The position numbers and the translations under genes were made by a program. The notes beneath the pieces are model-generated. The model was given only the letters and a program-made list of their open reading frames with translations, searched no databases and was not told the origin of the DNA. A stretch of DNA of 64,000 bases from an uncultured Bryobacterales bacterium (GTDB taxonomy: Bacteria; Acidobacteriota; Terriglobia; Bryobacterales; UBA6623). The first letter of the stretch is position 1, and each line of letters starts with the position of its first letter. The stretch is taken from contig OY282420.1 of assembly GCA_958295955.1 (NCBI GenBank), positions 2,866,435-2,930,434 of the forward strand, in the 5' to 3' direction. Below are positions 9,926 through 17,224 of this stretch, piece after piece.

Positions 9926-10584
9926 GGGAACAAGTTTAGCTGCCGCCCGGGAGCGTCCGGCAGGACGGCGGCGGCCCGGGCCGCCGGCGAGAAGCTCATG
10001 CGGTGCAGCGGAGTGCATCCGTATGCGGCGAGGGCGGCCAAATGCCGCGGCGCCGCGTAGCCTTTATTGGCGCCCAGGCCGTAAGCGGGATAAATGCCGT
10101 CCCAGACTTGCATCCAGCGGTCCCGCTCGACCTTCGCCACGATGGAGGCGGCGGCAATGGAGCGGCTTTTGCGGTCGCCCCCGATCAGCGCCGTCTGCGC
10201 GACCGGCGCGTCGATGGAGAGGGCGTCCACCAGCAGGTGATCGGGTTGCAGCGGCAAGCCTTCGACCGCCAGCTTCATGGCCAGGCGGGAGGCTTGCAGG
10301 ACGTTGAGAAAATCGACGGTTGCGGCGTCGGCGGCGCCGACCGATACGGCCAAGGCGCGCTCGCGGATGCGTTCTGCAAGCGCCTCGCGTTTGTGGGCGT
10401 CGAGCAGCTTGCTGTCGTTGAGCCCGCGCAGCGGCTTGTCCGGGTCCAGAACGACGGCGGCGGCGACCACGGGGCCGAAGAGACACCCCCGGCCGACTTC
10501 GTCAACGCCGGCGATGACGCGGCAGCCCTGTTTGCGGACCTGCCGCTCGTAGCGCGCGGTGGGGTGTCCGTATTTGGAAGGCAC
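9922..10584 (-). CDS. rnhB: Ribonuclease HII
   Basis: RNase HII removes ribonucleotides embedded in DNA and RNA of RNA-DNA hybrids. The catalytic DEDD set is visible: AGVDEVGRG (Asp-Glu), LLVDAL (Asp) and KVERDRWM (Asp). SIAAASIVAKVERD is the family signature. At 220 residues it is full length, with a short N-terminal basic extension (ARYERQVRKQGC). It follows tex by 16 bp and overlaps the next gene by 4 bp. Confidence 0.95.
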   Translation of the reverse strand: MPSKYGHPTARYERQVRKQGCRVIAGVDEVGRGCLFGPVVAAAVVLDPDKPLRGLNDSKLLDAHKREALAERIRERALAVSVGAADAATVDFLNVLQASRLAMKLAVEGLPLQPDHLLVDALSIDAPVAQTALIGGDRKSRSIAAASIVAKVERDRWMQVWDGIYPAYGLGANKGYAAPRHLAALAAYGCTPLHRMSFSPAARAAAVLPDAPGRQLNLFP

Positions 10585-10600
10585 AACCGGCTTCGCGGGC

Positions 10601-13321
10601 TCAGGTCTTGGTGCGGTATTTGTCCTTCAGCAGTAACAGCTTGTCCGCCATGCTCATGCTGCCGATGCGCCGGGCTTCGCGCGCCAATTCTTTCTCGTTG
10701 GGGCCGAATTGGCGGCCGGCGGCTTTTTTGCCGTTGGACGCCTGCCGCCTCGGCGCTCGACTGCGGCGCGGGGCGCCGTTGGACGCCGCTCCGCGCGCGC
10801 GTTCGGCAGCCGCGCGCTGCCGCTTGCGCTCAGGCCGCGGCTCGCGCATCGAGAGCGAAATGCGGCTGCCGTTTTGCTCGAGACCGGTTATGAACACGGG
10901 GACGCGGTCGCCCGTCTTGATCTCCGGCTTCGATTCCTTGACCAACTCATCGGCCATCTGCGAAACGTGCAGCAGGCCGTCATGGTCGCCGCCGATGTCG
11001 ATAAACGCTCCGAAAGCGGTGACGGTCGAGACCGTCCCTTCGACCTTCGCGCCGACCTGGAGATCGTCGTTCGTACGCAACTCGACGCCCGGCTTCGGCA
11101 TTTGAAATTCGCCCCGCACATTGCGGCGCTGCGGATGCAACTCCCGCACTAACGCCTGCAATCGGGGCAGAGGATGGTCTTGACCGGCGAACTCGCCAAG
11201 GTTCAACTTTTCGAGCGCCGCGGGATCGGAGAGGACTGTTTCGATATCCGATTCGGCCGCCGATACGAGCCGCTCGACCAACGGATAGAGGGCTGGATGC
11301 ACGCCGGTATCGTCGAGCGGATTCTCGCCTCGAACCCGCAGAAAGCCTGCCGCCTGCCGGTAGATGCGGTCGTTGAGGCCCTGTGCCTTGCGGCAGTCCT
11401 CGCGGAAGGCCAAAGGGCCGTTCGCGGCGCGGTACTCGACGATGCGCTTGGCCAACCGTTCGGTCAAGCCGGGAACCAGGGCCAAGAGTTCCTGCGGCGC
11501 GCGGTTGAGATCGACGCCGACCTCGTGAACGCACTCCTCGACTGTCGCTTGCAGCGCTTCGCGCAATCTCTTGGGCTCAACCTCATGATGTCCGGGGCCG
11601 ATGCCGAGCGTTTTCGGATCGACCTTGACCAGTTCGGATAACGGGTCTTGCACCCGCCGGGCGAGGCAGGCGGCGCTGCGCACGGCAGGTTCGTATTGCG
11701 GCATGTCCCGTTTGGCCGACTTGGAATTGGCGTAAATCCACGCGCCGGCGGAGTTGACCGCTTGCCAAACGATTTGCGTCCGCCTCGATTGGCGAATTTG
11801 CGCCCGCAAGAAGCGCTCGACCCGGCGCAGTCCGGGCCCGTTGGGAAAGACCACCAGATCGACCTTGTGCTCCGCCAGCAACTCGGCCAGGCTTGCCTCC
11901 GGCGTTGCTTCGCGCCGGACCTGTTTAGGCGCAGCCGGCGGCGGCTCGGCAACGCTTGCCGCGGCCGGCGCCGCGGACTGCTCCGTTTCGGCGGCGCCGG
12001 CGGCGGAAGCGGCTTCGACAGCGGCCGCGTTTGCGTCTTCGGGAGGGGCGGACGGGACAGGCTCCGCAGCCTCGGCCTGCGCCGCTGCGTCCTCGGCCGC
12101 CCGCGGCGCTGCGTTTTCGGGCGCGGCTTCTTCCTGCTTGGAATCCGCTTGCCGCGGCGCCGTTTCCGGCGCGTCCGACGCAGCCGGTTCGGCGGCCGGC
12201 GGCGCCTGCCTGCCGAGTTTTCCGCCGCCGTTTTCGGCAGCGCCCGGAGCCGCCTTCTCAGTATGAACGACCGCGCAGCCTACGACTTCTCCCTCGGGGT
12301 TGACCACTGCCGCGCGCCAGCCGCCCGCCCTGCCGATCTCCAGCCCGGCGATCGTCAAGCCGCGCGCGGGCGGGGCCAGCAGCGTTTTGCGCAGGCTTTT
12401 CTGGAATGAGCGAACGGCCTGCGCATCGCTGCGGTCTTCGACACTCTGCAGAACGTCCTCGCGCAGGCCGGCCAGCGTCCGGCTTTTAACGGCGGTTTCG
12501 GCAATCCGTGCGATATGGGGGGCGTACGGCGATTCCTTGTCGGTGAGCAAGCAGGCGTCGAGATAGTCCTCCGCTGCTTTCGCCGGAACATCCAAGGCAT
12601 AGTTCAAGACTCCGTCACACGCCGCGCGTCGAATCGCCAGCATCTGGCTCCACGATATTTTCGAAGCCTTGGAGCGGTAACCAATCAGATGCCGCTGCTT
12701 TGCGGCTTTCTTTCCCGGTGCGGCGGAGGCGACGATCTCGCCGTCTCGCAGGAACAATTTCCGCAACTCGCGGCGGATTTCCGGTTTTTCGCTCAGCCAG
12801 CGGGCGGCGATTGCGTAAGCGCCGTCCAGCGCTGCGGCAGCGTCGGCGACGCCTTTGTCGGCATTGACGAACTTCACGACCTCGGCGTCGATGTCCAGCG
12901 CGCGGTTTTGATCCCAGAGAAGCCGCGCGAGCGGCTCGAGCCCCCGCTCGAACGCTTCATCGGCGCTGTCCCGCTTCTTGGGGCGGTAAGGAAGATAAAG
13001 GTCTTCGAGACCGCGGCGGTCCATCGTCCGTTCCAGACGCTGCCGCAGTTCGGGCGTCAGCATGCCGCGCCGCTCGACCGCCGCCAGGATCGAAACCTTG
13101 CGGTCGGCAAGCTCCAGGCAGCCCTTGAGATGCGCATGGACATCGCGGATGGCCCGCTCATCGAGCCCGCCGCACACGTCGGGCCTGTAGCGCGCCAGAT
13201 AGGCTGGAGCCGCGCCCTTTTCCAGTGCTTGCACCAACTGGAGGAGATTCGCCAGTTGGATTTTCGCTTCCTCGGAAACCTTCAGGTAGGCTTCTGCAGG
13301 AAGACCCGTAAGTGCTTTCAT
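10601..13321 (-). CDS. tex: Tex-family S1 RNA-binding protein with an extra Ala/Pro/Glu-rich insert
   Basis: Tex is a conserved transcription-associated protein built of an N-terminal HTH region, a YqgF/RuvC-like domain, tandem helix-hairpin-helix motifs and a C-terminal S1 domain. Here the start MKALTGLPAEAY is chosen over the 29-residue longer reading. HhH is seen at LLALVPGLTERLAKRIVEYRA and S1 at VGAKVEGTVSTVTAFGAFIDIGG with GLLHVSQ. Residues about 354-468 are an alanine-, proline- and glutamate-rich low-complexity insert inside the YqgF-like region, and the C-terminus has a basic tail (RRSRAPRRQ). The total of 906 residues exceeds the usual 720-780. It heads the run into rnhB. Confidence 0.92.
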   Translation of the reverse strand: MKALTGLPAEAYLKVSEEAKIQLANLLQLVQALEKGAAPAYLARYRPDVCGGLDERAIRDVHAHLKGCLELADRKVSILAAVERRGMLTPELRQRLERTMDRRGLEDLYLPYRPKKRDSADEAFERGLEPLARLLWDQNRALDIDAEVVKFVNADKGVADAAAALDGAYAIAARWLSEKPEIRRELRKLFLRDGEIVASAAPGKKAAKQRHLIGYRSKASKISWSQMLAIRRAACDGVLNYALDVPAKAAEDYLDACLLTDKESPYAPHIARIAETAVKSRTLAGLREDVLQSVEDRSDAQAVRSFQKSLRKTLLAPPARGLTIAGLEIGRAGGWRAAVVNPEGEVVGCAVVHTEKAAPGAAENGGGKLGRQAPPAAEPAASDAPETAPRQADSKQEEAAPENAAPRAAEDAAAQAEAAEPVPSAPPEDANAAAVEAASAAGAAETEQSAAPAAASVAEPPPAAPKQVRREATPEASLAELLAEHKVDLVVFPNGPGLRRVERFLRAQIRQSRRTQIVWQAVNSAGAWIYANSKSAKRDMPQYEPAVRSAACLARRVQDPLSELVKVDPKTLGIGPGHHEVEPKRLREALQATVEECVHEVGVDLNRAPQELLALVPGLTERLAKRIVEYRAANGPLAFREDCRKAQGLNDRIYRQAAGFLRVRGENPLDDTGVHPALYPLVERLVSAAESDIETVLSDPAALEKLNLGEFAGQDHPLPRLQALVRELHPQRRNVRGEFQMPKPGVELRTNDDLQVGAKVEGTVSTVTAFGAFIDIGGDHDGLLHVSQMADELVKESKPEIKTGDRVPVFITGLEQNGSRISLSMREPRPERKRQRAAAERARGAASNGAPRRSRAPRRQASNGKKAAGRQFGPNEKELAREARRIGSMSMADKLLLLKDKYRTKT

Positions 13322-13371
13322 TGCAAGACTAAAAAGACCAACGAGAAACTTTTTGTATGATAAGGGATAGG

Positions 13372-13986
13372 ATGCTCCCGCGGCGAGTGCGCAACGCAAT
13401 TTTAACACTCGCCGTGCTTTTCATTACTTCTTTTCCCAGCGCGGCCCAGGTCATCCAATTCCGCTCAAGCGGTCTCGACTATCAAGCGCTTACGAAGCAG
13501 GGACTGACCCTGATGTTCGCCCGCATGCCGCTTACCGCGGGGCGCTACTCCGTACTGCAAATCGCTCTCAACAACGGCAGCGTACACACTTGGAAAGTTG
13601 AAGCGACGGATTTCTATTTCGAGTCGGCAGACGGCATGCGGGTGCGCGCCATATCCGAGCAGACCGTGGTCGGCGACTTCTTTCGCAACGCCGGCCGCTC
13701 CGAGATGCTCGAGTTGCAGACGGTGTACGAGAAGGCATTGTACAGCAACGAGCATATCCGTTCCAACAACGGCTACGAGCAACGCCGCAAGTCGGCGTTG
13801 GCGATCGGCCCGAAGGGCTTGAAAGCGGCGGCGGCGGCATCGGCGATCGCCTTCGTGAGCGGGAAAATCGGCCCCGGCGACTCGACGGACGGGGCCGTGT
13901 TTTTCCCCACCGGCGGCCGCGGCCTGGGGCCGGGCCGGGTCATCGCCCAGCTTGGCGAGGAACGCTTCGAGTTCCTGCCGCAGTAA
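13372..13986 (+). CDS. Exported protein of unknown function
   Basis: A 204-residue protein with an N-terminal signal peptide (RNAILTLAVLFITSFPSAAQ). The mature part (VIQFRSSGLDYQALTKQG, then TLMFARMP and LQIALNNGSVHTWKVEATDFYFES) looks like a small beta-rich secreted domain. A glycine-rich C-terminal part (FFPTGGRGLGPGRVI) follows an Ala-rich helix. The ATG at 13372 is preferred over that at 13357 because AAGGGA lies at proper spacing. It is transcribed divergently from tex across 50 bp that must hold both promoters. No family is recognised. Confidence 0.75.
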   Translation: MLPRRVRNAILTLAVLFITSFPSAAQVIQFRSSGLDYQALTKQGLTLMFARMPLTAGRYSVLQIALNNGSVHTWKVEATDFYFESADGMRVRAISEQTVVGDFFRNAGRSEMLELQTVYEKALYSNEHIRSNNGYEQRRKSALAIGPKGLKAAAAASAIAFVSGKIGPGDSTDGAVFFPTGGRGLGPGRVIAQLGEERFEFLPQ

Positions 13987-14000
13987 TCGTCCTCCGCGCA

Positions 14001-15092
14001 TTACAACCGCTGAAAGGTTTTTTCGAGGAACCCCTTGATCAACGCGGTCTGCTCCCCCGCTTCGACCAGAAACGCGTCGTGTCCGTAATTGGACTCCAGC
14101 TCGACGTAGGCAACGTCGAGGTTCCTCGACCGCAGCGCCCGCACGATCTCTTGCGACTGATAGCTCGGGTACAGCCAATCCGAGGTGAAGCTCAAGACCA
14201 GAAACCGCGTGCCGCTGCCGTCGAAGCGGGCTTCCAGCGGGCCGCCGCCCGCGTTCAGATCGAAGGTGTCCATCGCGCGCGTGATGACGATGTACGAATT
14301 CGCGTCGAAACGGCTCACGAATTGACCGCCGCGGTAGCGCAGATAGCTTTCGACCTCGAACATGCTGTCTTCGTCGGCTAATTTGAGGCGGCGCCGGCCG
14401 AATTTTTCGCGCATCGAGTCGTCGCTCATGTAGGTGATGTGGCCGATCATGCGCGCGACGGCCAGACCGCGTTCGGGGTGCTTCGCGTCGTAGTAGTCGC
14501 CGCGGTGAAAATCCGGATCGGCCACGATCGCCTGCCTGCCGACTTCGTTGAAGGCGATCTGCTGCGCCGAATGGCGGTGAGTGGTGGCGATCGGCATGGC
14601 CGCGGCCACGGATTGGGGATACGAGACTGCCCATTCCAACGCCTGCATGCCGCCCATCGAACCGCCGGCGACCGCCAGCAGCTTCTCGATGCCCATCGAA
14701 TCAGTCAACTTCTTTTGCAAACGCACGATATCGCGGATCGAAACAGGCGGGAACTTCGATCCGTAAGGGTGTCCGCTCCGCGGATCGATCGAGCTCGGTC
14801 CCGTCGTGCCGCTGCAGCCGCCCAGCACGTTCGACGAAATCATGAAGTAGCGGTTGGTGTCGAATGCCTTGCCCGCGCCGATCATGTTGTCCCACCAGCC
14901 GGGCTTGCCGGTTTGCTCGCTGATGCCGGCGGCATGGGCATCGCCCGAAAATGCGTGCAGGATCAAGATGGCGTTCGATTTCTCGCGGTTGAGCTCGCCG
15001 TAGGTCTGATAGGCGATATCCACCGGTTCGAGCGCCCGGCCGCAATCGAGTTCCAGGGAATCGAAGCGCGCGGTGTGAGTGGTTACGATCAT
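14001..15092 (-). CDS. metX: Homoserine O-acetyltransferase
   Basis: MetX is an alpha/beta hydrolase-fold enzyme that acetylates homoserine with acetyl-CoA in methionine synthesis. It shows LHAFSGDAHAAG, GTTGPSSIDP, the nucleophile elbow GGSMGGMQALEW (Ser), LSFTSDWLYPSYQS (Asp) and NYGHDAFLVE (His). At 363 residues from the ATG at 15092 it has the family length; the longer ORF only adds a non-conserved leader. It stands alone; metW lies far away at 57042. A succinyl- rather than acetyl-transferase specificity cannot be excluded. Confidence 0.93.
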   Translation of the reverse strand: MIVTTHTARFDSLELDCGRALEPVDIAYQTYGELNREKSNAILILHAFSGDAHAAGISEQTGKPGWWDNMIGAGKAFDTNRYFMISSNVLGGCSGTTGPSSIDPRSGHPYGSKFPPVSIRDIVRLQKKLTDSMGIEKLLAVAGGSMGGMQALEWAVSYPQSVAAAMPIATTHRHSAQQIAFNEVGRQAIVADPDFHRGDYYDAKHPERGLAVARMIGHITYMSDDSMREKFGRRRLKLADEDSMFEVESYLRYRGGQFVSRFDANSYIVITRAMDTFDLNAGGGPLEARFDGSGTRFLVLSFTSDWLYPSYQSQEIVRALRSRNLDVAYVELESNYGHDAFLVEAGEQTALIKGFLEKTFQRL

Positions 15093-15313
15093 TCGAGTCT
15101 GACTATGCGCCCTGGTTTTACTATAAGCCGCGGCGGCCCACGACTTTGACCGAGTAAGATAGTAAGAGGATTCGCGCTGCAAGGCTGGGCGTAGTCCGCG
15201 GCCGCGTTCCTGCGGCGTCGCAAGCGTTCACGACGCCCGAACGGAAGAAACGCCGCGGCGGCCTTGGCGCATTCCGGTCATCGGCAACGAAGAGAATTCA
15301 GAAAGGCGAGAGC

Positions 15314-17173
15314 ATGTCCATTGCGCTCAGTGCGGATACCCTTGCAGGGTTAAGAGAAAAAGCCACGAAGATGCGGATTCATTCCGTCCGCTCGACCAGC
15401 GCCGCGGGGAGCGGCCATCCGACAACGTGTGCTTCGGCGGCTGAGATCATGGCCGCGCACTTTTTTTCGGTGATGCGCTACGACCCGGAAAATCCGGGCA
15501 GCGAGGCGAACGACCTTTTCATCCTGTCGAAAGGCCATGCGGCGCCCGTGCTCTATGCGGCTTGGGCCGAGGCGGGTTACTTCACCGCAGACGACCTGCT
15601 CACGCTGCGCAAGATCGACTCCGATCTCGAGGGCCACCCGCCGACCACGCTGCCGTTTGTGGACGTAGCGACGGGCTCTCTCGGCCAGGGTCTCAGCGTC
15701 GGCGTCGGCATGGCCCACGCCTGCAAGCTCGACGGCAACGAGCGCCGCGTCTTCGTTCTGATGGGCGACGGCGAGATCGCCGAGGGTTCGGTTTGGGAAG
15801 CCGCCGCGATGGCTTCCCACGACAAGCTCGACAACTTGATTGCGACCGTCGATGTCAACCGCCTCGGGCAAAGCCGCCCGACGATGCTGGAGCACGACAT
15901 GGACGCGCTGCAGGCGCGCTGGGAAGCCTTCGGTTGGCGGGCGCTGGTTGTGGACGGGCACAGCATCGAAGCCCTGCTCGACGCCTATGCAACCGCGCTG
16001 ACGGCGGCCGGCGCCCCGACCGTCGTTCTGGCCAAGACGTATAAGGGCCGTGGCATTCCGTTCGCGGAAGACAAAGACGGTTGGCACGGAAAACCTTTCA
16101 CCGGCGAGAAGGAGCGGGAAGCGCTGGCGGCGCTGGAAGCGCAATTGACCGGCACCGAATGGGAGTGGCGGCCGACTCTGCCGACAGCCGTCAACGGCGC
16201 CGGCGCCGCGCCGCGGCCGATGCCCGCGCCGCCTTATGAAATCGGCGGCCCGGCGGTCGCGACGCGCGAGGCTTACGGCGCGGCGCTCGAGGCGCTGGCG
16301 AAGAGCGACGAGCGGGTCGTCGGCGTCGATGGGGACGTCGGCAACTCGACGTTCACGACGACGATCGCGCGCGTCGATGCAAGACGGCTGCTGCAAGGCC
16401 ATATCGCCGAGCAAAACATGATCGGCGTGGCGATGGGTCTGGCCTGCCGCGGCAAGATCCCGTTCGCTTCCAGCTTTGCCTGCTTCCTTTCGCGCGGATA
16501 TGATTTCATACGCATGGCGGCCATCAGCGAGACCAACGTCAAGCTGGTCGGCACCCACGCCGGGATTTCCATCGGCGAAGACGGCGCCTCGCAAATGGGC
16601 CTGGAAGACCTGGCAATGACCGCCGCGCAACCGAACTACACGGTGCTCTATCCTTCCGACGCGACCAGCGCGTGGCGCGCCATCGAGTTGGTCGCCCGCG
16701 TCGACGGCCCCGCCTACGTGCGCACAGGCCGGCCGAAGACCGGCATTCTTTACGGCGCCGGCGAGAAGTTCGCAATCGGCAAGGCCAAGGTGCTGCGGCA
16801 AAGCGGCAATGACCGCATCGCAATCGTCGCCGCGGGCGTCACGCTCTACGAGGCGCTTGCAGCCGCCGATGAACTGGCCGCAGACGGCATTGCGGCGCGC
16901 GTCATCGATCTGTTCAGCGTGCAGCCGATCGACAAAGCCGCGCTGGCGTCCGCCGCGGCCGCCGTCGGCGGCAAAGTGCTGACGGTGGAAGACCACTACG
17001 CCCACGGCGGTATCGGCGACGCCGTGCTTGCGGCCCTGGCCGAGGAAGATGCGCGCGTCCGCAAACTTGCCGTCCGCTCGATTTCGCGCAGCGGCAAGCC
17101 GGCCGAGTTGCTCGATAAATTCGGTATCTCCGCTCGCCATATTGCGGCGGCCGCCAAGGATATGGTCGGCTGA
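15314..17173 (+). CDS. tkt: Transketolase
   Basis: A thiamine-diphosphate enzyme that transfers two-carbon units between sugar phosphates (pentose phosphate pathway). The single 619-residue chain contains the ThDP pocket motifs AAGSGHPTT and GDGEIAEGSVWEAA, with the distal Asn in DVNRLGQS, then the pyrimidine domain with VDGDVGNSTF, the catalytic Glu in HIAEQNMIGVA, and SSFACFLSRGYDFIR. It is of the short type, like animal/TKTL and fused archaeal forms, rather than the about 660-residue E. coli type. A GAAAGGCGAG ribosome-binding site precedes the ATG. The DUF3604 gene follows 51 bp downstream. Confidence 0.93.
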   Translation: MSIALSADTLAGLREKATKMRIHSVRSTSAAGSGHPTTCASAAEIMAAHFFSVMRYDPENPGSEANDLFILSKGHAAPVLYAAWAEAGYFTADDLLTLRKIDSDLEGHPPTTLPFVDVATGSLGQGLSVGVGMAHACKLDGNERRVFVLMGDGEIAEGSVWEAAAMASHDKLDNLIATVDVNRLGQSRPTMLEHDMDALQARWEAFGWRALVVDGHSIEALLDAYATALTAAGAPTVVLAKTYKGRGIPFAEDKDGWHGKPFTGEKEREALAALEAQLTGTEWEWRPTLPTAVNGAGAAPRPMPAPPYEIGGPAVATREAYGAALEALAKSDERVVGVDGDVGNSTFTTTIARVDARRLLQGHIAEQNMIGVAMGLACRGKIPFASSFACFLSRGYDFIRMAAISETNVKLVGTHAGISIGEDGASQMGLEDLAMTAAQPNYTVLYPSDATSAWRAIELVARVDGPAYVRTGRPKTGILYGAGEKFAIGKAKVLRQSGNDRIAIVAAGVTLYEALAAADELAADGIAARVIDLFSVQPIDKAALASAAAAVGGKVLTVEDHYAHGGIGDAVLAALAEEDARVRKLAVRSISRSGKPAELLDKFGISARHIAAAAKDMVG

Positions 17174-17224
17174 CCGAGGCCGCGTGCTATGCTCGATGGG
17201 CTTCCGGCAAGGACGGTTTTCATC

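Noticed and set aside
15093-15313. Possible SAM riboswitch upstream of metX
   Set aside because: The leader is short (about 90 bases on the metX strand up to the next landmarks) and shows no recognisable SAM-I or SAM-II core. Only a TATAGT-like promoter element is suggestive.
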